The translations under genes and the position numbers were made by a program. Below are positions 1 through 8,207 of a stretch of DNA of 64,000 bases, piece after piece. The notes below the pieces were generated by a model, which saw nothing but the letters and a program-made list of their open reading frames with translations, was not told the origin of the DNA and ran no database searches. The DNA lies in assembly GCF_000768315.1 (NCBI RefSeq), contig NZ_AQQX01000008.1, forward strand, positions 62,001 to 126,000, given 5' to 3'. The stretch is from Pseudooceanicola atlanticus. GTDB taxonomy: Bacteria > Pseudomonadota > Alphaproteobacteria > Rhodobacterales > Rhodobacteraceae. Within the stretch, counting starts at the first letter, position 1. Each line of letters begins with the position of its first letter.

Positions 1-62
1 GTGCGGAGCTTTTCGGCCTCGGTCAGGAAGGCCATCTGGGCGTCAAGGCGGGGGGATGTCAT
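1..62 (-). CDS. HD-domain hydrolase, N-terminal fragment (cut by window edge)
   Basis: Only the first 20 codons are present. They read MTSPRLDAQMAFLTEAEKLR and then one more residue, opening with ATG at 60-62. This N-terminus is typical of the alphaproteobacterial HD-family hydrolases related to 5'-deoxynucleotidase YfbR, but the HD metal-binding motif lies outside the window. The start overlaps the 3' end of the membrane-protein gene at 43-561 by 20 bases, so it is probably the last visible gene of the operon that begins at 1462. The family call rests on the N-terminal resemblance alone. Confidence 0.6.
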   Translation of the reverse strand, partial: MTSPRLDAQMAFLTEAEKLR

Positions 63-561
63 CGGACCTCCAGGCAATGAAAAGGCGGGTGGACAGGGCC
101 ATGATCAGCCCGACGGGCAGGATCGCATAGAGCAGGAGCCAGCCTTGCGGCCCGGCCTCGTCGCAATCGTGCTGCATGTCGAGCGGCAGCAGGATCAGCA
201 GGCAGGTCACGAGAAAGAGCGCGAGGTTGACCCACATGGCGCGGCGGATCCGGCGCGTGGGTCCCAGCCAGAGAAACAGCGCAAAGAGCAGGAACGGCCC
301 GAAATGCAGCAGCGTCATCAGCGGATGCGAAAAGGGCGGCGTGACGGTTTCCAGCACGACGGGAATGAATTCGCTAGGGGCGAAGATCGACGGCAGGCCG
401 GGCGCGTCGCCCTTGATGTGGATGAAGCAATGGTGCCAGTGCCGTTCGCCAAGCGCGAGCAGGAAAGACAGCAGGAACCCCGGCAGGATCAGAACGGCCA
501 GCGCGGCGCGAAGCCCGCCGCGGCGGGGCCTGTCCGGGTCCGTGGGGCCGGGGGCGGTCAT
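43..561 (-). CDS. Small integral membrane protein of unknown function
   Basis: 172 residues with about four hydrophobic segments, near residues 18-37, 77-100, 106-127 and 140-160. There is a short charged N-terminus and a Pro-rich C-terminal tail. A His/Cys cluster (HWHHCFIH) follows the first membrane segment and could bind a metal, but I recognise no family. The start ATG overlaps the TGA of the preceding 83-residue gene (ATGA, 558-561) and its 3' end overlaps the HD-hydrolase start. It is therefore translationally coupled inside a four-gene minus-strand operon. No function can be assigned from sequence. Confidence 0.75.
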   Translation of the reverse strand: MTAPGPTDPDRPRRGGLRAALAVLILPGFLLSFLLALGERHWHHCFIHIKGDAPGLPSIFAPSEFIPVVLETVTPPFSHPLMTLLHFGPFLLFALFLWLGPTRRIRRAMWVNLALFLVTCLLILLPLDMQHDCDEAGPQGWLLLYAILPVGLIMALSTRLFIAWRSDDIPPP

Positions 562-809
562 TGATCGGGGGCGGAAGGCTTTGCCTGGGACTTCGCTGCG
601 GATTTCTTGCGCGCGCGGATGAAGGCGATGGCCTTGTTTGCGGCGAGGCGCACCCGGACCTCGGTCAGGTACGCCTCTTCCAATGTCTGGGAGGCCGCGC
701 CGATCATCTGGCTGACCTCCATGTAGAACCGTTCGTCGCCGGTTTCCTTCATGACCTCCAGGGTCTCCTCGGCCAGCTTTGCGGCTATGCGGTCGAGGGA
801 GGAGGACAT
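558..809 (-). CDS. Conserved small helical protein, unknown function
   Basis: 83 residues starting at ATG 807-809, whose last base overlaps the TAA of the upstream hydrolase gene. The protein is charged and predicted helical (opening MSSSLDRIAAKLAEE), with a Lys/Arg/Ala-rich C-terminal tail after FIRARKK. It has no signal peptide and no membrane segment. The frame stays open far upstream of this ATG, but that stretch is Arg/Pro-rich antisense of the hydrolase, so I place the start at the MSSS codon. Position and coupling suggest a role tied to its operon partners. No domain recognised. Confidence 0.75.
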   Translation of the reverse strand: MSSSLDRIAAKLAEETLEVMKETGDERFYMEVSQMIGAASQTLEEAYLTEVRVRLAANKAIAFIRARKKSAAKSQAKPSAPDQ

Positions 810-1462
810 TAGCGGGTCGTCTCGGTCAGGCGGCGCTTCACGTAGTCGGTGACGGAGCCGATCATCGGATCCATGTAGGGCTCCTCGAAGAAGTGGCCCG
901 CGCCCTCGATCTGTTCGTGGGTGACGGTGATGCCCTTCTGTTCGTGCAGCTTGCCCACCAGCGCCTCGGTATCGGCGGGGGGCGCGACACGGTCGGCGGT
1001 GCCGTTGATGATCAGGCCCGAAGACGGGCAGGGCGCCAGGAACGAGAAATCGTACATGTTGGCCGGCGGAGAGATCGAGATGAAGCCGGTGATCTCGGGG
1101 CGGCGCATCAGCAATTGCATGCCGATCCAGGCGCCGAAGGAGAAGCCCGCGACCCAGCAATGCTTGGAATTGTTGTTCATCGACTGCAGGTAGTCGAGTG
1201 CGGAGGCCGCATCGGACAACTCGCCCACGCCCTGGTCGTATTCGCCCTGGGAGCGGCCGACCCCGCGGAAGTTGAAGCGCAGAACGGTGAAGCCCATGCG
1301 ATGGAACGCATAATGCAGGTTGTAGACCACCTTGTTGTTCATCGTGCCGCCGAATTGCGGATGCGGGTGCAGGATGATGGCGATCGGGGCGTCGCGTTCC
1401 TTCTGGGGATGGTAGCGCCCTTCAAGGCGGCCTTCGGGACCGGGGAAGATGACCTCGGGCAT
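809..1462 (-). CDS. Alpha/beta hydrolase (COG2945-type, dienelactone-hydrolase-like)
   Basis: 217 residues with the alpha/beta-hydrolase layout. An early strand-turn HPHPQFGGTMNN follows the N-terminal sheet, the nucleophile elbow is GFSFGAW (G-x-S-x-G, near residue 110), an acid lies in the later strand region around NGTADRVAPP, and a C-terminal GAGHFF supplies the likely catalytic His. The family contains cytosolic esterase-like hydrolases, and the natural substrate is unknown. The start has a good site (AGGAGA, 7 bases upstream). The gene leads a four-gene coupled operon and is divergent from iscR across a region with two iron-regulator-like palindromes, so it may be co-regulated with suf. 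Confidence 0.88.
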   Translation of the reverse strand: MPEVIFPGPEGRLEGRYHPQKERDAPIAIILHPHPQFGGTMNNKVVYNLHYAFHRMGFTVLRFNFRGVGRSQGEYDQGVGELSDAASALDYLQSMNNNSKHCWVAGFSFGAWIGMQLLMRRPEITGFISISPPANMYDFSFLAPCPSSGLIINGTADRVAPPADTEALVGKLHEQKGITVTHEQIEGAGHFFEEPYMDPMIGSVTDYVKRRLTETTR

Positions 1463-1487
1463 TTACGTCTCCTGTGTGGCGCGTATT

Positions 1488-1506
1488 CTTGACCTATATA
1501 GTCAAG
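1488..1506. promoter_or_regulatory. Inverted repeat CTTGAC-N7-GTCAAG, candidate IscR (Iron-Rhodo-box-like) operator
   Basis: Perfect 6-bp arms around CTATATA. The repeat covers the predicted -35 box of the iscR promoter and lies 26 bases upstream of the divergent hydrolase start. Rhodobacterales IscR is known to repress its own suf operon through a palindromic iron box, and position makes this the best candidate here. The match to that box is from memory and was not scored. Confidence 0.5.
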
Positions 1507-1517
1507 CACCTTAGAAA
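1489..1517 (+). promoter_or_regulatory. Predicted sigma-70 promoter of the iscR-suf operon
   Basis: TTGACC at 1489-1494 and TAGAAA at 1512-1517 are separated by exactly 17 bases, giving a start near 1524 and a leader of about 95 bases before iscR. Both boxes lie inside the palindromes at 1488-1506 and 1511-1525, so regulators bound there would block the promoter. Inferred from spacing and motif only. Confidence 0.55.
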
Positions 1518-1525
1518 GATTCTAA
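1511..1525. promoter_or_regulatory. Inverted repeat TTAGAA-AGA-TTCTAA, candidate Irr (ICE) box
   Basis: Perfect 6-bp arms with a 3-base centre. The alphaproteobacterial Irr/ICE consensus is close to TTTAGAA-N3-TTCTAAA, and only the outermost left base differs here (C at 1510, A at 1526). The site covers the predicted -10 box and start point of iscR-suf transcription, as expected for repression under iron limitation by heme-sensing Irr. Confidence 0.6.
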
Positions 1526-1618
1526 AGCCGAGGCAGGACGCCTTGGCGTTAGGGCTGGAAGCGAGATAAGCGCTTGTTCCGGCGGCGTCAATGAATTCGC
1601 GATTCGCATGAGGGTGTC

Positions 1619-2092
1619 ATGAAGCTGAGTACCAAGGGACGTTACGCCATGGTGGCGTTGGCAGATATCGCCCTGCAGCCGGATGGCACGCTTGTGACGC
1701 TGGCCGAGATTTCCAAGCGTCAGGACGTGTCTTTGCCCTACCTGGAGCAATTGTTCGTCAAGCTGCGCCGCGCAGGGCTGGTCACGTCGGTGCGAGGGCC
1801 CGGTGGCGGGTACAAGCTGGCCAAGTCGGCCTCGGACATCCGGGTGTCGGATGTGCTGGGCGCCGTGGACGAGACGATCGACGCGCTGCACAAGGGCGCG
1901 GGCGCCTCTGGCGGGTTGTCGGGGTCGCGGGCGCAATCGGTGACGAACCGGTTGTGGGAAGGGCTGAGCGCCCATGTCTACGTCTTCCTGCACCAGGCGC
2001 GACTGTCTGACGTGGTCTGCAACGGTCTGGCGCCCTGTCCGGCCGTGCCGAACCTGTTTGCCGTCGTCGACGAAGCGGATGAGCCGGCGTGA
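1619..2092 (+). CDS. iscR: Rrf2-family regulator IscR, cysteine-poor rhodobacterial type
   Basis: 157 residues. The N-terminal Rrf2 winged helix is clear: MKLSTKGRYAMVALADIA, the recognition part ISKRQDVSLPYLEQLF and the wing SVRGPGGGYKLAK. The loop that in E. coli IscR carries three cluster cysteines (about residues 92-104) has none here; it reads HKGAGASGGLSGSR. The only cysteines are C134 and C140. Rhodobacter sphaeroides IscR is known to ligate its cluster with an unusual scheme, and this protein fits that type. It heads the suf operon and probably represses it when Fe-S status is good. A GAGGG site lies 5 bases before the ATG. Confidence 0.92.
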   Translation: MKLSTKGRYAMVALADIALQPDGTLVTLAEISKRQDVSLPYLEQLFVKLRRAGLVTSVRGPGGGYKLAKSASDIRVSDVLGAVDETIDALHKGAGASGGLSGSRAQSVTNRLWEGLSAHVYVFLHQARLSDVVCNGLAPCPAVPNLFAVVDEADEPA

Positions 2093-2130
2093 GAGCGGGT
2101 CTGTCATATCGCCTGCGGCGGGCGGGGGAC

Positions 2131-2164
2131 GGGGGGCGCTGCCCCCCGCTTGAGCCTGCGGCTC
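2131..2164. repeat. Paired GC-rich hairpins (REP-like intergenic element)
   Basis: Two adjacent perfect hairpins, GGGGGGC-GCT-GCCCCCC at 2131-2147 and GAGCC-TGC-GGCTC at 2152-2164, are followed by the stretch around CCCGGAGTATTT, which I recall as recurrent in Roseobacter-group intergenic regions. No U-run follows. It sits between iscR and the desulfurase gene and may be an mRNA stabiliser or processing site. A related GGGGCGCTGCCCCC core recurs at 44634-44645. Confidence 0.5.
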
Positions 2165-2216
2165 AATTCACCCCCCGGAGTATTTCCGGCAAGATGAAGC
2201 CTGGGGTGGCATCGGC

Positions 2217-3260
2217 ATGATGCGGAGCTACCTGGATTTCAACGCCACGATGCCCCTGCGTCCCGAGGCGCGTGCGGCGATGATCGCCGCGATGGATGTG
2301 GGCGGGAACCCGTCGAGCGTTCATGCGGAAGGGCGTGCTGCCAAGGCACTGGTGGAAAAGGCCCGGGCGCAGGTGGCGCGGGCCGTGGGGGCCGATGGGG
2401 CCGAGATCGTCTTTACCTCCTCCGCGACAGAGGCGGCGGCGCTGGCGCTGCATGGAAGAGGCCTGCATGGCGCGGAGGTCGAGCACGACGCGGTCTTCAG
2501 TCATCTGGTTGGAGATTATGCGGTCGATGCCCAAGGGATCGTGCAGATTGCCGATCAAAAGGTTGCATCCGTGCAATTGGCCAATTCCGAGACCGGGGTG
2601 ATTCAGACCCTGCCCGAGGGGCTGGCCGTCTGCGATGCAACCCAGGGGGTGGGAAAAATTCCCGTGGCCTTCAACTGGATGGGCTGCGATATGGCGCTTA
2701 TATCGGCGCACAAGATCGGTGGCCCCAAGGGGATCGGCGCGCTGATCCTGAAACGCGGGATCGACCTGCCGGCGATGCTGACCGGGGGTGGCCAGGAAAT
2801 GGGGCGCCGCGCCGGCACGGAGAACGTGATCGGCATTGCGGGGTTCGGTGCGGCCGCCGAGGCGGCATTGGCCGAGCTGGAAGACGGGACCTGGGACCGG
2901 GTCCGCGCGCTGCGCGACGGGTTCGAGCAACGCATCCGGTCCGCGGCGCCGGACGTAGTGATTGCAGGGGACGGGGCCGCGCGCCTGCCCAACACCTCCT
3001 GCCTGATATCGCCGGGCTGGAAGGGCGAGACGCAGGTGATGCAGATGGACCTGAAGGGCTTTGCCATATCGGCGGGTTCGGCCTGTTCCAGCGGCAAGGT
3101 GAAGGAAAGCCGGGTCCTGCGGGCCATGGGATACGGGGCGGACCAGGCCGGATCGGCGATCCGGGTGTCGCTGGGGCCGACCACGACGGAAGACGAGATG
3201 ACGCGCTTTGCCGATGCCTGGCTGGCGCAACGGGAAAAACACCGCGCCCGGGCTGCCTGA
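2217..3260 (+). CDS. Cysteine desulfurase, NifS/IscS-like (short form)
   Basis: 347 residues, a fold-type I PLP enzyme that releases sulfur from L-cysteine as a persulfide. Visible landmarks are [16 protein letters not shown], the PLP-lysine motif [10 protein letters not shown] (K166), [14 protein letters not shown] and the mobile loop SAGSACSSG with catalytic C290. It is shorter than IscS (about 400 residues) mainly through trimmed loops, with active-site motifs intact. The start is one of two tandem ATGs, behind GGGGTGG. It lies between iscR and sufB, so this operon encodes two desulfurases, this one and SufS at the distal end. Confidence 0.9.
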   Translation: MMRSYLDFNATMPLRPEARAAMIAAMDVGGNPSSVHAEGRAAKALVEKARAQVARAVGADGAEIVFTSSATEAAALALHGRGLHGAEVEHDAVFSHLVGDYAVDAQGIVQIADQKVASVQLANSETGVIQTLPEGLAVCDATQGVGKIPVAFNWMGCDMALISAHKIGGPKGIGALILKRGIDLPAMLTGGGQEMGRRAGTENVIGIAGFGAAAEAALAELEDGTWDRVRALRDGFEQRIRSAAPDVVIAGDGAARLPNTSCLISPGWKGETQVMQMDLKGFAISAGSACSSGKVKESRVLRAMGYGADQAGSAIRVSLGPTTTEDEMTRFADAWLAQREKHRARAA

Positions 3261-3295
3261 AGGCCCGAGGACACGCGAGAGGAAGGAAGGCTGAG

Positions 3296-4834
3296 ATGAC
3301 CACTTTGGATGAGCGCAAGTCGAATGACGAGGTGCAGGTCAAGGACGGTGTCGACCAGGAGACGGTGGATGCCGTCAAGGCGGTCGGCACGTACAAGTAC
3401 GGCTGGGACACCGATATCGAGATGGAATATGCCCCGCTCGGCCTGAGCGAGGACATCGTCCGCCTGATCTCGGAAAAAAACGAAGAGCCGGAATGGATGA
3501 CCGAATGGCGCCTGGCCGCCTATCGCCGCTGGCTGGAAAAGGAAGAGCCGGACTGGGCGATGATCGACTATCCGGAAATCGACTTCCAGAAGCAGTATTA
3601 CTATGCCCGCCCGAAGAGTATGGAAGTGAAGCCCAAATCGCTGGACGAGGTCGATCCGAAGCTGCTGGCGACCTATGAAAAGCTGGGCATCCCGCTGAAG
3701 GAACAGATGATCCTGGCCGGTGTCGAGGGGGCCGAGGACGCGCCCGCCGAGGGCCGCAAGGTCGCCGTGGATGCGGTGTTCGATTCCGTCTCCGTCGGCA
3801 CCACGTTCCAGGAAGAACTGAAGAAGGCCGGCGTCATCTTCTGTTCGATCAGCGAGGCGATCCGCGAACATCCCGAGCTGGTGAAGAAATACCTCGGGTC
3901 CGTCGTGCCGGTGTCTGACAACTTCTATGCCACACTGAACAGCGCCGTCTTCTCGGACGGGTCGTTCGTCTACGTGCCGCCGGGGGTCCGCTGCCCGATG
4001 GAGCTGTCGACCTATTTCCGCATCAACGCCGAAAATACCGGCCAGTTCGAGCGGACGCTGATCATCGCCGACAAGGGGGCCTATGTGTCCTACCTGGAAG
4101 GCTGCACGGCGCCGCAGCGCGATACCAGTCAGCTGCACGCCGCCGTGGTCGAGATCATCGCCGAGGAAGATGCCGAGGTGAAGTATTCCACCGTTCAGAA
4201 CTGGTTCCCCGGGGACGAGAACGGCAAGGGCGGCATTTACAACTTCGTGACCAAGCGCGCCGATTGCCGGGGCGATCGGTCCAAGGTGATGTGGACGCAG
4301 GTGGAAACCGGCTCGGCCGTGACGTGGAAATACCCGTCCTGCATCCTTCGCGGCAATGACAGCCAGGGTGAGTTCTATTCCATCGCGATCACCAACAACT
4401 GGCAGCAGGCCGATACCGGCACCAAGATGATCCACCTTGGCAAGAACACCAAGTCGCGGATCGTGTCCAAGGGGATCAGCGCCGGGCAGGCGCAGAACAC
4501 CTATCGCGGGCTGGTGTCGATGCACCCGAAGGCGAAGAACAGCCGGAACTACACGCAGTGCGACTCGCTGTTGATCGGCGACAAGTGCGGCGCGCATACG
4601 GTGCCCTATATCGAGGTGAAGAATAACACCTCGCGGGTGGAGCATGAGGCGACCACGTCGAAGGTGGACGACGATCAGCTGTTCTATTGCCGTCAGCGTG
4701 GCATGGACGAGGAAGAGGCCGTCGCGCTGGTCGTGAACGGGTTCTGCCGCGACGTGCTTCAGGCGTTGCCGATGGAGTTCGCCATGGAAGCGCAGCAACT
4801 GGTTGCGATTTCCCTGGAAGGGTCGGTCGGCTAA
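3296..4834 (+). CDS. sufB: SufB, Fe-S cluster scaffold subunit
   Basis: 512 residues, full length for SufB. Family hallmarks include [21 protein letters not shown], the [23 protein letters not shown] region, the beta-helix stretch [14 protein letters not shown] with its conserved Cys, and the C-terminal [19 protein letters not shown] and EDEAVALV-like segment (here [17 protein letters not shown]). SufB forms the SufBC2D complex on which Fe-S clusters are built in the cytosol. A strong site (GAGAGGAAGGAAGG) precedes the ATG. sufC and sufD follow only after four intervening genes, which is unusual compared with the E. coli order. Confidence 0.97.
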   Translation: MTTLDERKSNDEVQVKDGVDQETVDAVKAVGTYKYGWDTDIEMEYAPLGLSEDIVRLISEKNEEPEWMTEWRLAAYRRWLEKEEPDWAMIDYPEIDFQKQYYYARPKSMEVKPKSLDEVDPKLLATYEKLGIPLKEQMILAGVEGAEDAPAEGRKVAVDAVFDSVSVGTTFQEELKKAGVIFCSISEAIREHPELVKKYLGSVVPVSDNFYATLNSAVFSDGSFVYVPPGVRCPMELSTYFRINAENTGQFERTLIIADKGAYVSYLEGCTAPQRDTSQLHAAVVEIIAEEDAEVKYSTVQNWFPGDENGKGGIYNFVTKRADCRGDRSKVMWTQVETGSAVTWKYPSCILRGNDSQGEFYSIAITNNWQQADTGTKMIHLGKNTKSRIVSKGISAGQAQNTYRGLVSMHPKAKNSRNYTQCDSLLIGDKCGAHTVPYIEVKNNTSRVEHEATTSKVDDDQLFYCRQRGMDEEEAVALVVNGFCRDVLQALPMEFAMEAQQLVAISLEGSVG

Positions 4835-4852
4835 GGCCGCATTGGAGCAGGC

Positions 4853-5740
4853 ATGTCGGAACCTTTTGATGCAGATCGCGCGCGGTTCCTGCTCGGGCTG
4901 TTGAAGCCCGAGCGGCTGACCCGTGTCGTCGATATCGGCGCCAATCCGTTGGAGCCGACCCCGTATAGCGGGCTGTTATCTGTCGAAGGATGCGAAGTCT
5001 GGGGCTTTGAGCCTCAGAAGGAAGCCTATGACGAGCTGGTCGCCGCCGCCGGCCCGCTTGAGCATTACGTGCCTCATGCGGTCGGCAGCAAGGGCACCAA
5101 GCGCCTGAACATCTGTGCCGAGAGCGGCTTTACCTCTCTGCTGGAGCCGAACCCCGCGCTGCCTGCTTTCACCGGCCATTTCCGCCACGGCATGAGCGTG
5201 CGCGAAACGGTCGAGATGGAGACGATGCCGCTGGACGGGATCGACCTGCCGCAGCCCGACCTGATCAAGATCGACATCCAGGGCAGCGAGGTGGACGTGT
5301 TCCGCAGCGGCCCCGGGATCGTCGCAGGCGCGCTGGCGGTGATCACCGAGGTGGCCGCGCTGCCGCTCTACCAGGATCAGCCGCTGCTGGACGACCAGAT
5401 GCGGGAATTGCGCGGGGCGGGGTTCCACCTGCACAAGTTCCTGTTCCTGAAATCGGTCAAGCTGCGCCGCCCGGCGATCGGCGGGCTGAAGCGTGGGCAC
5501 CGGTCGCAGCTGATCGACGGCGACGCGGTCTTTGTCCGGGGCCTGATGGACCTGGAGGGGATGGACACCGAGGCGCTGAAACATATCGCGATCCTGGCCG
5601 ACACGGTTTTTGGCAGTGTCGATCTGGCCGCCTTGGTCACCGACGTGCTGACCGAACGGGGTGCTTTGGCGGCGGGATCGTCCAAGGCCTATGTCGACGC
5701 GGTGCTGAACGGCGCCCCGGCCATGGGAGGTGCGGCATGA
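4853..5740 (+). CDS. FkbM-family SAM-dependent methyltransferase (first of two)
   Basis: 295 residues. The Rossmann methyltransferase core shows VVDIGANPLEPTPYSGLL (motif I, SAM-binding), EVWGFEPQKEAYDEL (acidic end of strand 2) and the FkbM signature PQPDLIKIDIQGSEVDVFR. A C-terminal extension of about 90 residues follows the catalytic core. Family members O-methylate sugars or secondary metabolites, and the substrate here is unknown. The gene starts 18 bases after sufB with GGAG upstream and overlaps the next gene by 4 bases, so it is part of the suf transcript. Its link to Fe-S assembly is unexplained. Confidence 0.85.
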   Translation: MSEPFDADRARFLLGLLKPERLTRVVDIGANPLEPTPYSGLLSVEGCEVWGFEPQKEAYDELVAAAGPLEHYVPHAVGSKGTKRLNICAESGFTSLLEPNPALPAFTGHFRHGMSVRETVEMETMPLDGIDLPQPDLIKIDIQGSEVDVFRSGPGIVAGALAVITEVAALPLYQDQPLLDDQMRELRGAGFHLHKFLFLKSVKLRRPAIGGLKRGHRSQLIDGDAVFVRGLMDLEGMDTEALKHIAILADTVFGSVDLAALVTDVLTERGALAAGSSKAYVDAVLNGAPAMGGAA

Positions 5741-6504
5741 GCCTGAACCTGCCACGGCCGGAACTGACGGGTCCCGATTATTTCGACCTCGCCGCCGCAC
5801 TGGCCGCGATCGAGGCGGGGCGCCCGGTGCGGTTCCCGCCCTTCGAAGTCGTGCACTGGGGTGGGCTGAACTTCTGCCTCAACTTCGAGAAGGACCCGAT
5901 CCAGCGCTGCCTGCGCCGCGGCGAATTCTTCGAGGAGGCCGAGCTGTCTGCGCTGTCGCAATACCTGCGCCCCGGCTTCCATGCCATTGATATCGGGTCG
6001 AATATCGGAAATCACGCGCTGTACTTTGCCGCTCGGCTGGGGGCAGGGCGCGTGGTGGTGATCGAACCCAACCCGCTGGCGCTGGCCCCGCTTGTCGCCA
6101 ATGTGGTGATCAACGATCTGGGCGGGATCATCGACATGGGCGCGCTTGGTATCGGGCTGTCGGACGTGTCGGCGGGCGGCTATTTCATGGGACGCCATGA
6201 TCGCAACCTTGGTGCTACCCGAATGAAGCCCGAGGGCGGCGATCTGCAGGTGCATCCCGGCGACGACCTGTTCGAGGCCGAGGCCCCGGACCTGGTCAAG
6301 ATCGACGTCGAAGGGATGGAGATGAAGGTGCTGGCCGGCCTGGAGCAGACCATCGCCCGCGCCCGACCGCTGATCCTGATCGAGGTGGACGGCGAAAACG
6401 ATGCGGCCTTTGCCGAGTGGATGGCCGCACATCGCTACCGCGTTGAGATGACGAACCGCCATAACCCCAAGAACTGCAATTACCTGCTGGCTCCGGAGGA
6501 GTGA
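5737..6504 (+). CDS. FkbM-family SAM-dependent methyltransferase (second of two)
   Basis: 255 residues. SAM-binding motif I is [20 protein letters not shown], strand 2 ends [14 protein letters not shown], and the FkbM signature is [19 protein letters not shown], followed by [10 protein letters not shown]. The C-terminus [15 protein letters not shown] resembles FkbM proteins that end after the last strand. It overlaps the preceding methyltransferase by ATGA (5737-5740), so the pair is translationally coupled. The two share fold motifs but are not close copies. Substrate unknown; a surface glycan or lipid is possible, but nothing nearby supports either. Confidence 0.85.
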   Translation: MSLNLPRPELTGPDYFDLAAALAAIEAGRPVRFPPFEVVHWGGLNFCLNFEKDPIQRCLRRGEFFEEAELSALSQYLRPGFHAIDIGSNIGNHALYFAARLGAGRVVVIEPNPLALAPLVANVVINDLGGIIDMGALGIGLSDVSAGGYFMGRHDRNLGATRMKPEGGDLQVHPGDDLFEAEAPDLVKIDVEGMEMKVLAGLEQTIARARPLILIEVDGENDAAFAEWMAAHRYRVEMTNRHNPKNCNYLLAPEE

Positions 6505-6505
6505 C

Positions 6506-6820
6506 ATGATCCTGACGACGACCAACACCATCGAAGGCAAGACGATCACCGATTACCGCGGCATCGTGGTGGGCGAGGCGATCATGGGCGCGAACGTGGT
6601 CCGCGATTTCTTTGCCGGGATAACCGACATCATCGGCGGACGCTCCGGCGCTTACGAAAGCAAGCTGCAGGATGCCCGCGACACGGCGATGCGCGAACTG
6701 GAGGGCCGGGCGGCGGCGCAGGGTGCCAATGCTGTGGTCGGGATCGACCTGGATTACGAGGTGGTCGCGGATTCGATGCTGATGGTGTCCGTCTCGGGCA
6801 CGGCCGTGGTGGTGGAGTGA
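6506..6820 (+). CDS. YbjQ/UPF0145-family protein
   Basis: 104 residues, the usual size of the YbjQ family (putative heavy-metal-binding domain). Family landmarks are [48 protein letters not shown] and the C-terminal [15 protein letters not shown]. Family members form pentameric rings and have been proposed to bind metals, but the role is unproven. No cysteine is present, so any metal site would be acidic or His-based. It lies one base after the second methyltransferase and overlaps the next gene at TGATG, within the suf operon. Confidence 0.88.
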   Translation: MILTTTNTIEGKTITDYRGIVVGEAIMGANVVRDFFAGITDIIGGRSGAYESKLQDARDTAMRELEGRAAAQGANAVVGIDLDYEVVADSMLMVSVSGTAVVVE

Positions 6821-7428
6821 TGGAGTTCCTGTCCGAAGGCCCTGTCGCGCGCCCCGAACTGACCCTCCCGCCTGAAGAGGCGGCGTTCCTGCGCGAACGC
6901 TATGCGGAGGCGACCGAGATCCTGGAATACGGATCGGGCGGGTCGACCGTCGTGGCGTCTGAACTGGATGGCAAGACGATCACCAGCGTGGAAAGCGACC
7001 GTGACTGGGCCGACATGATGCAGCGCTGGTTCAAGGAAAATCCCGGGAAAAGCCCCGTCGACGTGTTCCACGCCGATATCGGGCCGACCAAGGATTGGGG
7101 CTATCCCACCGGCCCCGAGGAATGGCGCCGTTTCCCGTCTTACCCGCTGCGGGTCTGGGAACGGGCCAAGGAGATTTCGCCGGACCTGGTTCTGGTGGAC
7201 GGACGGTTCCGGGTCGGCTGTGTGCTGGCAACGGCGCTGTCGACGCAGAAGCCGCTGACGCTGCTGTTTGACGATTACACCCCGCGCAAGGCCTATCGCC
7301 GCGTGGAGGGGTTCGTTGGGGAACCCCAGAAAATTGTGGGCCGGATGGCCGTCTTCGCGATCGAACCGATGTCGATCCCGAAAGGCCGTTACCTGCGCAC
7401 GATCGAACTTATGTGCGCCCCCCTCTAA
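6820..7428 (+). CDS. Rossmann-like (methyltransferase-like) protein, unknown function
   Basis: 202 residues from ATG 6820, which overlaps the upstream TGA; a GTG three bases earlier is the alternative. A glycine-rich turn ILEYGSGGSTVVASE, then ITSVESDRDWADMM and a later DLVLVDGRFRVGC, follow the strand pattern of a class I SAM-binding fold. The motifs are weaker than in the two FkbM genes. I recognise such proteins as companions of Rhodobacterales suf loci, but the function is unknown. It precedes sufC by 23 bases. Confidence 0.7.
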   Translation: MEFLSEGPVARPELTLPPEEAAFLRERYAEATEILEYGSGGSTVVASELDGKTITSVESDRDWADMMQRWFKENPGKSPVDVFHADIGPTKDWGYPTGPEEWRRFPSYPLRVWERAKEISPDLVLVDGRFRVGCVLATALSTQKPLTLLFDDYTPRKAYRRVEGFVGEPQKIVGRMAVFAIEPMSIPKGRYLRTIELMCAPL

Positions 7429-7451
7429 GGCGCCGTCGAAAGGAAAAGAAG

Positions 7452-8207
7452 ATGCTGAGTATCAAGAACCTGCACGTGAAGCTGGAAGACGAGGACAAGC
7501 AGATCCTCAAAGGTGTCGACTTGGAGGTCGAAGCCGGCAAGGTGCACGCGATCATGGGCCCGAACGGGTCCGGCAAGTCGACCCTGTCCTATGTCCTGTC
7601 GGGCAAGGATGGCTATGAGGTCACCGATGGGTCTGCCGCGCTCGAGGGCGAGGACCTGCTGGACATGGACCCCGAAGAGCGTGCGGCCGCTGGCCTGTTC
7701 CTGGCGTTCCAGTACCCGGTCGAGATCCCCGGCGTCGGCAACATGACCTTCTTGCGCACCGCGCTGAACGCGCAACGCAAGGCGCGCGGCGAAGACGAGA
7801 TGTCGGCGACCGACTTCCTGAAATTCGTCCGTGAAAAGGCCAAGACCCTGAAGATCGACGCCGAGATGCTGAAGCGTCCGGTCAATGTCGGATTCTCGGG
7901 CGGTGAGAAGAAGCGGAACGAAATTCTCCAGATGGCCGTTCTGGGCCCGCGCATGTGCATTCTGGACGAGACCGATTCCGGCCTCGACGTGGACGCGATG
8001 AAGCTGGTGTCGGACGGCGTGAACGCGCTGCGCGACGAAGGCCGCGGCTTCCTGGTCATCACCCACTACCAGCGCCTGCTGGACCACATCAAACCGGACG
8101 TCGTGCACATCATGGCCAATGGCCGCATCGTGAAGACCGGTGGCCCCGAGCTGGCGCTGGAAGTCGAACAGAATGGTTACGCCGACATCATGGAGGCCGC
8201 GCAGTAA
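7452..8207 (+). CDS. sufC: SufC, ABC-type ATPase of Fe-S assembly
   Basis: 251 residues. Walker A is GPNGSGKST (residues 38-46), the signature motif is VGFSGGEKKR, Walker B is MCILDETDSGLD and the switch His is in VITHYQRLL. These are the SufC forms, including the E-T-D-S-G-L-D D-loop. SufC is a soluble ATPase that drives conformational change of SufB-SufD. The frame is open further upstream, but the ATG at 7452 has a strong AAGGAAAAGAAG site and gives the conserved N-terminus MLSIKNLHVK. The stop overlaps the sufD start (TAATG). Confidence 0.97.
   Translation: MLSIKNLHVKLEDEDKQILKGVDLEVEAGKVHAIMGPNGSGKSTLSYVLSGKDGYEVTDGSAALEGEDLLDMDPEERAAAGLFLAFQYPVEIPGVGNMTFLRTALNAQRKARGEDEMSATDFLKFVREKAKTLKIDAEMLKRPVNVGFSGGEKKRNEILQMAVLGPRMCILDETDSGLDVDAMKLVSDGVNALRDEGRGFLVITHYQRLLDHIKPDVVHIMANGRIVKTGGPELALEVEQNGYADIMEAAQ

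Noticed and set aside
2603-4798. A minus-strand open frame of over 700 codons opposite the desulfurase and sufB
   Set aside because: Both plus-strand genes are certain from catalytic motifs. The opposite frame has no ribosome site and a typical shadow composition.
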